From assembly GCF_904848665.1 (NCBI RefSeq), contig NZ_CAJHCQ010000006.1, positions 326,141-390,140 on the forward strand: a stretch of DNA of 64,000 nucleotides, given 5' to 3'. This document shows positions 33,546 through 42,833 of this stretch, piece after piece (positions within the stretch are counted from its first letter, which is position 1; the number at the start of each line of letters is the position of its first letter). The translations under genes were made by a program, and so were the position numbers. Source of the stretch: Paraburkholderia hiiakae (GTDB lineage: Bacteria; Pseudomonadota; Gammaproteobacteria; Burkholderiales; Burkholderiaceae). The notes under the pieces were generated by a model that was given only the letters and a program-made list of their open reading frames with translations, did no database searches and was not told the DNA's origin.

Positions 33546-36500
33546 GGCGTGCCCTCGGGCGCGGGTGGCGCGCCGCTGCCGGAACCGCCTTCTGCGTCAC
33601 CGTCCGTGTGGCTTTCCGGCTTGCGCTTGCGCCCGAAGCGTTCGGCGAGCCGGTCGAAGAGCAGATAGATCACGGGCGTCGTGAAGAGCGTGAGCATCTG
33701 TGAAAGCGTGAGGCCGCCGATGATCGCAAGACCCAGCGGGCGGCGCAGCTCCGAGCCCGTGCCGCTGCCGAGCAGCATGGGCAGCGCGCCGAGCATGGCC
33801 GCCAGCGTGGTCATGAGAATGGGCCTGAAGCGCAGCAGCGACGCTTCGAAAATGGCCTCGCGCGGCGGCTTGCCATGCACGCGTTCGGCTTCGAGCGCGA
33901 AGTCCACCATCATGATGGCGTTCTTCTTGACGATGCCGATCAAGAGCACGATGCCGATAATGCCGATCACGTCCAGATCCTTGCCCGCGATCATCAGCGC
34001 GAGCAGCGCGCCAATGCCGGCCGAGGGCAGCGTCGAAAGAATCGTGACCGGGTGCACATAGCTCTCGTAGAGCACGCCCAGCACGATATACACGGCCACG
34101 AGCGCCGCGATCAGCAGATACACCTCGCTGGAAAGCGAATCTTCGAACGCCTGCGCCGCGCCCTGGAACGACGAGGTGATCGAGGGTGGCAGCTTCACGG
34201 CGGCCTCGGCCTTGCGTACGTCGCGCACGGCTGAGGAGAGCGAGGCGCCATCGGCGAGGTTGAACGAGATCGTCACCGACGGGAACTGCGCGAGGTGGCT
34301 GATCATGAGCGGCGAGCGCGTGATGCTGATCTTCGCAATGCCCTTGAGCGGCACCTGGCCCTCGCTGCTCGTCTGGCTCGGCAGGTACAGGTCGCCGAGC
34401 GATTCGACCGTGGGCAGCGCTTCGGGCTTCGCCACCAGAATCACGCGGTACTGGTCCGACTGCTGGAAGATGGTCGAAACAATGCGCTGGCCCAGCGCGT
34501 CGTAGAGCGCGTTGTCGATGGTCGCCGCCGTGATGCCGTAGCGCGCCGCGAGCTGGCGGTTCACTTCGACGTTCACGGAAAGGCCATCCGTGTTGAGATC
34601 GCTCGTGACGTCGCGGATCGACGGGATCTGTTTCATGCGCGCAACGAGATCGGGCACGTACTGCAGGAACGCCTCCTGGCTCGGCCCGCGCAGCACGAAG
34701 TTGTACTGGTTGCGCGAGACCGTCGTGTCGAGCGTGAGGTCCTGCTCGGGCTGCACATAAAGGCGCACGCCCGGCACCTTCGCCACCGACTGCTGAATGC
34801 GCCGCCCGATTTCGTCGGCGGTTTCGGAGCGGTCGTCGTGCGGTTTCAGGTTGATGAGGAAGCGCCCGTTGTTGAGCGTGCTGTTAATGCCGTCGATGCC
34901 CACGTACGAGGTGAGCGAAACCACATCGGGGTCCTTGAGAATTTGCTCCGCGAGCGCCGACTGGCGCTGCACCATCGCCTGGTAGGAGATGGAGTTGTCG
35001 GCCACGCTGATGCCCTGGAGCACGCCCACGTCCTGCACGGGAAACAGGCCCTTGGGAATGACCACATAAAGCAGGCCGGTGAGCACGACGGTCACCACGA
35101 AAACGATGAGCGTGAACGCCTGGTGATCGAGCACCCAGCGCAGCCCGCGCTCATACGCGTTGAGCGTCTTGTTGAAGAGCCCCTCGCTGATGCGCTCGAA
35201 GCGGCTAGGGTGCCGCTCGGCCTGAGCGCGCAGGATGCGCGCGCACATCATCGGCACGACGGTGAGCGAGACGACGGCGGAAAGCACGATGGTCACCGCG
35301 AGCGTCACGGCGAATTCGCTGAAGAGACGCCCGATCACGCCGCCCATGAAGAGCAGCGGAATCAGCACGGCAATGAGCGAAATGGTCAGCGAAAGAATCG
35401 TGAAGCCGATCTGCCCTGCGCCTTTTAGCGCCGCCTGCAAGGGTTTGTCGCCTTCCTCCAGGTAGCGCACGATGTTCTCGATCATCACGATCGAGTCGTC
35501 CACCACGAAGCCTGTGGCGATGATAAGCGCCATGAGCGAGAGGTTGTCGATCGAGTAGCCGAGCTCGTACATGATCGCGAGCGTGCCGATCAGCGAGACC
35601 GGCACCGAGATGCTCGGAATGATGGTGGCGGGCAAGTTGCGCAGGAACACGAAGATCACGGCGACCACGAGCGCCACGGCGAGCACGAGTTCGAAGGCCG
35701 CATCGCTCACCGAAGCACGGATCACGCCCACGCTGTTCGACACCACCGTGACCTGCATGCCCGCGGGGAGCGACGCTTCGAGCTGCGGCAACTCCCGCAT
35801 GATCTGGTTGACGGTGGCGATCACGTTCGCACCCGGCTGACGCTGCACGTTCAGCACGATGGCAGGCGCCTTGTTGTACCAGGCGCCGCGCTCCACGTCC
35901 TGCGCGGCCGTGGACACGCGCGCCACGTCGCGCATGAACACGGGCGAGCCGTTCTGATAGGCGATGACCGTGTCTTCGTAGTCCTTCGGGTCCGATATCT
36001 GGTCGTTCGAATTGATCGTGTAGTTGAGCTCGGGGCCGTCGAAGTTGCCCTTCGGGTTGCTCACGTTGACGTTGGCGAGCAGCGTGCGCAGGTCGTCGAG
36101 ATTCAGGCCGTAGGCGGCGAGCTTTTGCGGGTCGGCCTCCACGCGCACGGCGGGCACGTTGCCGCCGGCGGTGGTGACGAGGCCCACGCCCGGCACTTCG
36201 GAAATCTTGGTGGCGAGCCGGTTGTTGGCCGCATCCTGCAACTGCGTGAGCGACATCGACTTCGACGTAATCGCGAGCGTGAGGATGGGCTGGTCGGCCG
36301 GGTTCACCTTGGCGTAGGTCGGCGGCGCGGGCAGACCGCTCGGCAGGAAGCTGTTCGCCGCATTGATGGCCTGCTGCACGTTCTGCTCTGCAACATCCAG
36401 ACTCAGCGAGAGGTCGAACTGCAGCGTGATGACCGAGGCTCCCTCGGAGCTGTACGAGATCATCTGCTGCAGGCCGGGGATTTCACCCAGCTGCACTTCG

Positions 36501-36700
36501 AGCGGCGCCGTGACGGTGGTCGCCATCACATTCGGGCTCGCGCCCGGATAGAAGGTCTGCACCTGGATGGTGGGGTAGTCCACCGCGGGCAGCGAGGAAA
36601 CCGGCAGGAACTTCATCGCGACGAGGCCGATCAGCACCATCGCGATCATCAGAAGCGAAGTCGCGACCGGCCGCAGGATGAAGAGACGCGAAATATTCAT
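33542..36700 (-). CDS. mdtB: RND efflux permease, MdtB/MuxB-like
   Basis: A 1052-aa RND permease. It begins MNISRLFILRPVATSLLMIAM and carries ATGFVVDDSIVMIENIVRYLE with the proton-relay Asp residues, and the late SGTGSELRRPLGLAIIGGL. The C-terminal tail after FDRLAERFGRKRKPE is an acidic, Gly/Pro-rich extension. It partners with the MdtC-like permease downstream (4-nt overlap) and the adaptor upstream (18-bp gap). Known MdtABC/MuxABC pumps export bile salts, novobiocin and other amphiphiles. Confidence 0.91.
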   Translation of the reverse strand: MNISRLFILRPVATSLLMIAMVLIGLVAMKFLPVSSLPAVDYPTIQVQTFYPGASPNVMATTVTAPLEVQLGEIPGLQQMISYSSEGASVITLQFDLSLSLDVAEQNVQQAINAANSFLPSGLPAPPTYAKVNPADQPILTLAITSKSMSLTQLQDAANNRLATKISEVPGVGLVTTAGGNVPAVRVEADPQKLAAYGLNLDDLRTLLANVNVSNPKGNFDGPELNYTINSNDQISDPKDYEDTVIAYQNGSPVFMRDVARVSTAAQDVERGAWYNKAPAIVLNVQRQPGANVIATVNQIMRELPQLEASLPAGMQVTVVSNSVGVIRASVSDAAFELVLAVALVVAVIFVFLRNLPATIIPSISVPVSLIGTLAIMYELGYSIDNLSLMALIIATGFVVDDSIVMIENIVRYLEEGDKPLQAALKGAGQIGFTILSLTISLIAVLIPLLFMGGVIGRLFSEFAVTLAVTIVLSAVVSLTVVPMMCARILRAQAERHPSRFERISEGLFNKTLNAYERGLRWVLDHQAFTLIVFVVTVVLTGLLYVVIPKGLFPVQDVGVLQGISVADNSISYQAMVQRQSALAEQILKDPDVVSLTSYVGIDGINSTLNNGRFLINLKPHDDRSETADEIGRRIQQSVAKVPGVRLYVQPEQDLTLDTTVSRNQYNFVLRGPSQEAFLQYVPDLVARMKQIPSIRDVTSDLNTDGLSVNVEVNRQLAARYGITAATIDNALYDALGQRIVSTIFQQSDQYRVILVAKPEALPTVESLGDLYLPSQTSSEGQVPLKGIAKISITRSPLMISHLAQFPSVTISFNLADGASLSSAVRDVRKAEAAVKLPPSITSSFQGAAQAFEDSLSSEVYLLIAALVAVYIVLGVLYESYVHPVTILSTLPSAGIGALLALMIAGKDLDVIGIIGIVLLIGIVKKNAIMMVDFALEAERVHGKPPREAIFEASLLRFRPILMTTLAAMLGALPMLLGSGTGSELRRPLGLAIIGGLTLSQMLTLFTTPVIYLLFDRLAERFGRKRKPESHTDGDAEGGSGSGAPPAPEGTP

Positions 36701-36718
36701 CGGCGCTGGGTCCGGGGC

Positions 36719-38053
36719 TTAACCAGCTTGCGAGGCTGCCGCGCTCGCGTCGGAAGCGTTCGGCGCCGTGGCGCCGGGGGCGCTCGACGCCCGGGGTGCG
36801 CTGCCGTGATGCGGGGCGCTCGCGCCGCTCGCACCACTCGCGGCGCCGGCGTGCGTGGCGGGCCTCGGCCCCGCGGGCTGGATCTTCGCGCCGTCGTTGA
36901 GGCGGTCGAGGCCGTCGGTCACGACACGCTGCCCCTGCTGCAGGCCTGCGGAGATCACGGTATAGCGGCCGTCGCTCGGCCCGAGCGTGACCTTGTGGAC
37001 CGACACGGTGTTGTCGGCGTTGACGAGGTACACGTAGTCGCCGGGCGCGCCGGTCTGCACGGCTGGCGTGGGCACGAGCACGGCGTTCTGCAGCGTGTCG
37101 ACGAGCAGCCTCACGTTGACGAACTCGTTGGGAAAGAGCGCCTCGTCGTCGTTGGGCACGCTCGCGCGCAGCGTGACCGTGCCGGTGGCCGTGGCCATCT
37201 GGTTGCTGAGCGCGAAGAGCGTGCCGGTGGCGATCTGGCGTGTGTTGTCGCTGCTGAAGACGGTGATCGGCAGCTTCGCGCCGGCGTTGACACGCTCGAG
37301 CACGCTGCCGAGCGAGGTCTGCGGGATCGCGAACTGGACGGTGGTGGGCTTCATCGTCGTGATGACGGCAATGCCCGTGGAACTCGACGAGGTCACGTAG
37401 TTGCCCGGGTCGACGAGCCGCAGGCCCACGCGGCCCGAAACCGGCGCGGTGATGCGGCAGTAGATGAGATCGAGTTCGAAGAGCCTGACGTTGGCGATAT
37501 CGGCCTTCACGGCGGCCTCGTTCTGCATGACGAGGAACTTCTGGTCGGTGAAGGTCTGTTCGGCGATAGACCGCTGTTCGTGCAACTGGGTAAAGCGCAC
37601 GAGGTCGGCGCGCGACTGGGCGAGCAGGGCCTCGTCCTTCGCGAGTTGCGCCTGCGCCTGCTCCTTGCTGATCTCATACTGGCGCGGGTCGATCTGCGCG
37701 AGGAACTGCCCCTTCACGACATCCTGGCCTTCCTTGTAGCCCACCTCGGTGAGGTAGCCGCTGATTTGCGGTAGAACCGTGACAGTGGCAATAGGCGTCA
37801 CAGTGCCGAGCGCATTGAGCGTCACCGGCATGGGCCCGAGCGTGGCGGCGGCCACGGTCACGACCTGCGGCGCCGGGCCATGCTCCGTCTTCTTGTTGCG
37901 CATGATGTGCACGATCACGAGCACGATCAGCAAGACCACGACAATGGCGAGAATGAGCGGGCCGAGCCGGCGGCGCTTCGGCGCCTGCGGGGGTGGCGAG
38001 GGCGGCGGCGGGGGTGGCTGGGGCGCGGGTTGCGTCTGCGGGACGTCGCTCAT
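36719..38053 (-). CDS. mdtA: RND periplasmic adaptor (membrane fusion protein), MdtA-like
   Basis: A 444-aa adaptor that couples the permeases to the outer-membrane channel. A Pro/Gln-rich cytoplasmic start (PQTQPAPQPPPPPPSPPP), KRRR, then one membrane anchor (LGPLILAIVVVLLIVLVIV), lipoyl half-motifs (VLPQISGYLTEVGYKEGQDVVKGQ), a coiled-coil hairpin (~130-200), and beta-barrel parts (TAPVSGRVGLRLVDPGNYV). The last ~50 residues are an Ala/Ser/Gly-rich tail. Start ATG 38053 has GGAGGCAGG. First gene of the four-gene operon. Confidence 0.92.
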   Translation of the reverse strand: MSDVPQTQPAPQPPPPPPSPPPQAPKRRRLGPLILAIVVVLLIVLVIVHIMRNKKTEHGPAPQVVTVAAATLGPMPVTLNALGTVTPIATVTVLPQISGYLTEVGYKEGQDVVKGQFLAQIDPRQYEISKEQAQAQLAKDEALLAQSRADLVRFTQLHEQRSIAEQTFTDQKFLVMQNEAAVKADIANVRLFELDLIYCRITAPVSGRVGLRLVDPGNYVTSSSSTGIAVITTMKPTTVQFAIPQTSLGSVLERVNAGAKLPITVFSSDNTRQIATGTLFALSNQMATATGTVTLRASVPNDDEALFPNEFVNVRLLVDTLQNAVLVPTPAVQTGAPGDYVYLVNADNTVSVHKVTLGPSDGRYTVISAGLQQGQRVVTDGLDRLNDGAKIQPAGPRPATHAGAASGASGASAPHHGSAPRASSAPGATAPNASDASAAASQAG

Positions 38054-38422
38054 GCCTGCCTCCAGGAGGTCGGACCACCGCTAGAGGCGGTGCGGAAAAA
38101 CCATGTCGGCGCGCTAAACGGGTTGTCCGCCGCGAATTGCTGCCGGTGACTGTCGAGTTGCTGCATACGCATTCTCATCATTGTTATGCCGTCGAAGCCG
38201 GACCTCGCCATACAGCGAAGGCCAAGACTCGCAGTCTAACCAACTCGTGCGCCAATTTCGAAACGTTAGTTGTTTGTAAGGTTTTCGGGGGTTTACAACG
38301 GGCGTATCGGGTGATCTGAGAGCGCCGGTCGCGGTGTGCAATGCATCGTAGAAATGCTTGTTTGCGTGCGCGCCAATGACTGTCTAGATTGGAAGGGGTC
38401 AACGCCTTGCAAGGAGTCCGCA
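38054..38422. other. Promoter region upstream of the RND operon
   Basis: About 370 bp between the divergent adaptor gene and the small gene at 38423. TTGTAA (38274-38279) and TTACAA (38293-38298) form a weak dyad around 19 bp centre to centre, a possible regulator site. No gene is seen. Confidence 0.35.
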
Positions 38423-38632
38423 ATGTCGAAGTTATCGATGCCGACGTGGTTTGCGCGGCGCGGCCGTGCGAACAGCGCGCCTGTGCCTCACGGCGACGAG
38501 CCCGAACTGCGCGACACGTCGCGCGAAACCGAGCAGCTCGAACGAATCGCCACCTATGCACGGGCCGGTTACTTCAATATGGGCTATACGCCCGACATGT
38601 TTCCGCTAGTGGGCGATCTGCCGCCGCATTGA
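38423..38632 (+). CDS. Small hypothetical protein
   Basis: A 69-aa protein, start ATG 38423 supported by AAGGAG 8 nt upstream. MSKLSMPTWFARRGRANSA is basic; the rest is acidic, with ETEQLERIATYARAGYFNMGY at its centre. It has no membrane segment. I do not recognise it. It is convergent with the AraC gene (25 bp between stops). Confidence 0.6.
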   Translation: MSKLSMPTWFARRGRANSAPVPHGDEPELRDTSRETEQLERIATYARAGYFNMGYTPDMFPLVGDLPPH

Positions 38633-38657
38633 TCTGCAGCATGAGTCCGCGCGCGCG

Positions 38658-39473
38658 TCACTTTGCCGCGCTTTCCTCTGCGAAGCCAGCTACGCCGCCA
38701 AGTGTGCCGGTGGGCCGGAACTCGCTGGGCGGCACGCCCAGTTCGCGGCGGAACATGTCGCTGAAACTGCTGGGCAGATAGCCCAACATGCGCGCCACGG
38801 CACTCACGGGCTCGCCTTCCGCGAGGCGCGAGACTGCGAGTGCGAGCTGCACCTGGCGGCGCCATTCCGCAAACCCCATGCCAAGCTCGCGCGTGAAGAG
38901 CCGCGAGAGCGTGCGCACGCTCGCGCCCACCCATGCCGCGTGCTGCTCGAAGCCGATATCGGCCGACGGGTTGTCGATCACCGCGCGGCACAGCGTGGCG
39001 AGGCGGCGGTCGGATGCATCGGGCAGCGGAATGCGCAGCGTGGAGCGCGGCGCGTGGGCGAGTTCGATCGACGCGAGGCGATAGGCCGCGTCGAGCCAGG
39101 CGTCGTCGTCTTCGCGCGCGCGTTCCGCGAGGCTCGTGATGAGTTCGCGCAGCAGGCCGTTGATCTCGAACACTTCGCACCGCTCGCTCAGGTGCCGGCT
39201 ATCGCGCTCGTGCAGGTAGAGATTGCGCATCTCGACGGCGCTCAGCATGTGAATGGCGTGCTGCGTGCCGGGCGGCAGCCACACGGCGCGCTGCGGCGGC
39301 ACGACGAGTGCTTCGCGTTCCACCTCGACCCACATCACGCCCGAAACGGCGTAGAGCACCTGCGCCCAGGTATGCGTGTGCGGCTCGATCTGGAGGCCGC
39401 GCGGGTAGCGGCGGGCAAGCGTTCGGCCGCGCCCGGGCTCGTCGTCGAGTTCGGGGGGCGCGGCTTGGGGCAT
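38658..39473 (-). CDS. AraC-family regulator with cupin sensor domain
   Basis: A 271-aa regulator. The N-terminal cupin (EPHTHTWAQVLYAVSGVMWVEV ... WLPPGTQHAIHML) should bind a small ligand or metal; the C-terminal AraC domain has two helix-turn-helices (GFEQHAAWVGASVRTLSRLF; PVSAVARMLGYLPSSFSDMFRRELG). It resembles NimR-type regulators of drug exporters. ATG 39473 with GGAGACCCCC. Its target may be one of the nearby transport genes but none is divergent from it. Confidence 0.87.
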   Translation of the reverse strand: MPQAAPPELDDEPGRGRTLARRYPRGLQIEPHTHTWAQVLYAVSGVMWVEVEREALVVPPQRAVWLPPGTQHAIHMLSAVEMRNLYLHERDSRHLSERCEVFEINGLLRELITSLAERAREDDDAWLDAAYRLASIELAHAPRSTLRIPLPDASDRRLATLCRAVIDNPSADIGFEQHAAWVGASVRTLSRLFTRELGMGFAEWRRQVQLALAVSRLAEGEPVSAVARMLGYLPSSFSDMFRRELGVPPSEFRPTGTLGGVAGFAEESAAK

Positions 39474-39699
39474 GGGGGTCTCCGGGTGACAGGTGAGGCG
39501 TGCGCGCCTCGTACGGCGATCGTCACGCTAGCATGGCTGGACGTGTGCTGGAAGCACGGCCGTGGTGCGGGCGTGGTCCTCGCGTGATCCTCGCGTGATG
39601 CTCATTGTCACGCTTTTGCGCATTGCCGCACTTCGACCAGGCACCGGTAATATGAGACGATTGACCGGACCGCGCGCCAGCGCCCTGTATTTCCCGCCC

Positions 39700-40923
39700 A
39701 TGAACGCCTCCTATCCCGCACTGCAAGACGAAGACCCGCTGGGCATCTACACCCGCGGCGCCGGCCGGGCGAGCGAATGGTGGCGAGTCTCGCCTTCCGG
39801 ACGCGCGCATATGTACCGCATCGAGCACGGGCAGGGCGAGGACGACAAAGTCGACATCGACACCGAAATCGATCTCGACAATCTCGAAGCGAAGCTGCTC
39901 AAGTGGCGTCGCGAGGGTTTCGTTTCCGAAGCGCAGCGCGCCGATGAAGCGCGAGCCGCACAAGCGGGCGGCACGTTTTCAGCAGCCTTGCAGCAAGCCG
40001 TCCGAGCGGCGCGCGAGGCCGGAGCGGCCCAAGCCGAACCGCAATCCAGCACGCCCACCGTACGCATCGGCAGCGTTGAACTGCCGCGCGGCAAGCCGAA
40101 CGCACTGGTGCCGCGCGTGAACGCGGCCTATCTTTTCACCGGGCGCGGCGACGATATCGTTCAGGACATCGTAGAAAATCGCCGCGTCATGCTGATCGGC
40201 CATACGGGCTCGGGCAAGACGAGCTTCATCGAGCAGGTGGCCGCGCGCGCGGACTATGGCGTGCTGCGCGCGAACATGAACGGCCAGACCACGATTGGCG
40301 ACTTCGTGGGTTTCTGGACCGTGAAGGGCGGCGAGACGATCTGGGTGGACGGCATCCTGCCCGTGGCGATGCGAGAGGGCTACTGGCTCATCATCGACGA
40401 ACTCGACTTTGCCGAGCCGTCCATTCTTGCCGTGCTCACCGCCGTGCTGGAACCGAACGGCCGCCTGCTGCTCAAGGAGCGCGGCAACGAAATCGTCGAG
40501 CCGCATCCGTCGTTCCGCCTCTTCGCCACCGCGAACGCCGCGGGCGCGATGAGCGCGTACCGCCATCTGTACCAGGGGGCGAACCTGCTCAACGAGGCGT
40601 TCCTCGATCGCTGGCGCGTGTACCTGTTCGACTATCTCTCACTTGAAGAGGAAACCGAAGTATTGCTGCGCACGCTGCCCGTGCTAACGCGGCCGCTCGC
40701 GCAGACACTCGCCGCCATCGCCGCCGACTGCCGCGCGGCGTTCGCCCGCGAGGACCTCGCGAGCGCGTTTTCGACGCGGCGCTTGATCGACTGGGCCGAA
40801 CTCATGCTACGCACGGGCGATGTCGAGCGCGCGGCGGGGCCGGCGATCTATGCGAAGGTAAGCGCGGACGAGGCGGCGCTCATCCGCAGCATCATCCGTC
40901 ATCACGTGATCTTCGACGCGTGA
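39700..40923 (+). CDS. CobS/MoxR-like AAA+ ATPase
   Basis: A 407-aa AAA+ protein. An N-terminal ~135-residue region (EWWRVSPSGRAHMYRIEHG; acidic DIDTEIDLDNLE) precedes the ATPase core: Walker A GHTGSGKTS at residues ~167-175, Walker B LIIDELDF at ~230, sensor region FRLFATANA. This resembles CobS, the ATPase of cobaltochelatase, and MoxR-type chaperones that work with VWA proteins. ATG 39700 is used; ATG 39652 is in frame. The stop overlaps the GTG of the VWA gene (GTGA), so the two are translationally coupled. Confidence 0.82.
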   Translation: MNASYPALQDEDPLGIYTRGAGRASEWWRVSPSGRAHMYRIEHGQGEDDKVDIDTEIDLDNLEAKLLKWRREGFVSEAQRADEARAAQAGGTFSAALQQAVRAAREAGAAQAEPQSSTPTVRIGSVELPRGKPNALVPRVNAAYLFTGRGDDIVQDIVENRRVMLIGHTGSGKTSFIEQVAARADYGVLRANMNGQTTIGDFVGFWTVKGGETIWVDGILPVAMREGYWLIIDELDFAEPSILAVLTAVLEPNGRLLLKERGNEIVEPHPSFRLFATANAAGAMSAYRHLYQGANLLNEAFLDRWRVYLFDYLSLEEETEVLLRTLPVLTRPLAQTLAAIAADCRAAFAREDLASAFSTRRLIDWAELMLRTGDVERAAGPAIYAKVSADEAALIRSIIRHHVIFDA

Positions 40924-42716
40924 GTGCGGAGGCGCCTGTGTCCAGCTTGCATGACGCAACAGAAGGTTTGACGGCGAGCGCCGATCCCGAGGGTGCCCTC
41001 GGGCGCCTCGCGCGCGTTCTGACCGGCGACGCGCGCGTGAGCGTGACGTTCGGCGCTGGCGAGCCGCGCGTGGAGGGCGAACGCTTCGTGCTGCCCGCGC
41101 GCCTCGCGAGCGATGGCGCGAATGAAGCCGCACTGCTCGGCGCGCTCGACTTGCTGGCTGCGCGGCGTCGCTACAGCGAAACGCCGCGTCTTGACACGCC
41201 GCAAGCCGGCGTGACAGGGCGCATTGCGCAGGCGATCGAAGATCGTCGCGTGCTCGCGCAGCTCGCGCGGACGTTCCCTGGCGCGCGACGCTACGCGCAA
41301 AGCTTGCGTGCGCAGCGCAGCGAGGACATCGCGCGACGCTGGCCGAAACTGGCGTGGCGCGAGCGCCTTGCGTGGGCGATCGAGCGCACGCTCTGGGACG
41401 AAGCGCCTGGCGTGCTGGAGCGTGATGCAGCGGCGCTTGCCGCCGCGCTACGCGCGATCGACGTCCCACTTGGCGCGGCGCGCGCGAGCCTGTCGACGCG
41501 CGCCAGCCTGCGCGCGGCCACGGAGATCGTGGCGGCCGTGCGCTCGCTCGCATCGCGCGGCGCGAACAATATGATGCAGACAGCGGGCCCGGTCGAAGGC
41601 CTCGACGACGAAGCAACCCGGCTCGCCCAGGCGCTGGACGAATTCGGCGCGCAAGACGAGGTCGAACCGCCGGGGGGCACCGCGCAATCAGAAGACGCCC
41701 GCGAGCGTGACGGAGGCGCTTCGGCACGCACGAGCACGCAGTCCGATTCCGCCGCCGGCACAGCGCTTTCCGAAGCGGATGCACCGCACGCCGCCGCCGA
41801 CAACCGCAGCCCCGCGCAAATGCGGCCCCGCTTGTCGATCCCGCTGACCACGGCATTCGACGTCGTCACCGACCTCACGGGCCGCGGCGACGCCACCGCC
41901 TGGCGCAAGCTGCGCGCATTGGCGCGCGCGGAAACCGGCGCGCTCAAGGCCCACCTCGAGCGTGTGCTCAAGGCCGACGAACTCACGCACTGGAAGCGCG
42001 AGCAGGAGCGCGGCGAGATCGATCGCGCCGCGCTCGCGCGTCTGGCCGCCTCGCGCGGCTACCGCACGCCGTTTCGCGTGGCGCGTCATGCGAGTGGTCG
42101 CGACACGGTGGTCACGCTGCTGCTCGACCTGAGCGGCTCGATGGCGGGCCGCAAGATCGATCTGGCGCGCCTGTGCGCGGCGGCACTCGCCGATGCACTG
42201 ACACAGCTCGCTTTCGATTCGGAAGTGCTCGGCTACAGCTCGATCGAAGCGCCGGAAATGCGCACGCTCTATGAGCGCAAGCGCGCGGCCAGCGCCGATC
42301 TGCGGGCCTATAACCGCTTCGTTGAGCGGCTGGATCTGCGCGTGTTCAAGCGTTTCGACTCACGCGACCTGAGCGGGCTCGCGGCTATCGAGTGCGGCAA
42401 CGAGAACCCCGACGGCGAAGCGCTTGCCTGGGCGGCGGGGCGGCTCGCGCAACGCAAGGCGCGCCGGCGGCTGCTTTTCGTGCTATCGGACGGCTATCCT
42501 TCGACAAGCGACGGCGACCCGGCCGTGTTGCGCACCGACCTGCGCGCGCGCGTGCAGGCGGTGGCGGAGCAGGGCATCGAGTTAGTCGGCATCGGCATAC
42601 TGGACGACGCGGTCGAGGCGTTCTATCCGAACGCCGTGGTCGTGCGCAAGCTGTACGAACTGCCTGCCACCGCGTTCGCGACGTTGAGCCGCCTGCTGGC
42701 GGCCCGGCCGCACTGA
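40920..42716 (+). CDS. CobT-like protein with von Willebrand factor A domain
   Basis: A 598-aa partner of the AAA+ protein. The C-terminal VWA domain has the MIDAS motif DLSGSM at residues 403-408, then downstream LLFVLSDGYPS. The middle is Ser/Ala/Asp-rich and acidic (~residues 245-300), as in CobT. In true cobaltochelatase, CobS and CobT insert cobalt with CobN; no CobN is in the window, so this pair may remodel another metalloprotein. Start GTG 40920, overlapping the preceding stop. Confidence 0.82.
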   Translation: MSAEAPVSSLHDATEGLTASADPEGALGRLARVLTGDARVSVTFGAGEPRVEGERFVLPARLASDGANEAALLGALDLLAARRRYSETPRLDTPQAGVTGRIAQAIEDRRVLAQLARTFPGARRYAQSLRAQRSEDIARRWPKLAWRERLAWAIERTLWDEAPGVLERDAAALAAALRAIDVPLGAARASLSTRASLRAATEIVAAVRSLASRGANNMMQTAGPVEGLDDEATRLAQALDEFGAQDEVEPPGGTAQSEDARERDGGASARTSTQSDSAAGTALSEADAPHAAADNRSPAQMRPRLSIPLTTAFDVVTDLTGRGDATAWRKLRALARAETGALKAHLERVLKADELTHWKREQERGEIDRAALARLAASRGYRTPFRVARHASGRDTVVTLLLDLSGSMAGRKIDLARLCAAALADALTQLAFDSEVLGYSSIEAPEMRTLYERKRAASADLRAYNRFVERLDLRVFKRFDSRDLSGLAAIECGNENPDGEALAWAAGRLAQRKARRRLLFVLSDGYPSTSDGDPAVLRTDLRARVQAVAEQGIELVGIGILDDAVEAFYPNAVVVRKLYELPATAFATLSRLLAARPH

Positions 42717-42833
42717 AACTGTGCGGGCGCGGGCAGCGGCGCTTTCCTTGCCGGACTGGGCGCATTGCGCTAACTTGAACAAGCAGGCGTTGCCCCGCCT
42801 GCCAATCCATCCACTGAGGAATACATACAGGTC

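Noticed and set aside
34295..37774. Long plus-strand frames opposite the RND genes
   Set aside because: Antisense shadows with Arg/His/Glu-rich content; the minus strand is fully accounted for.
39700..42716. Annotation as a cobalamin cobaltochelatase
   Set aside because: No CobN and no other cobalamin genes nearby; resemblance is limited to the AAA and VWA subunits, so only CobS/CobT-like is claimed.
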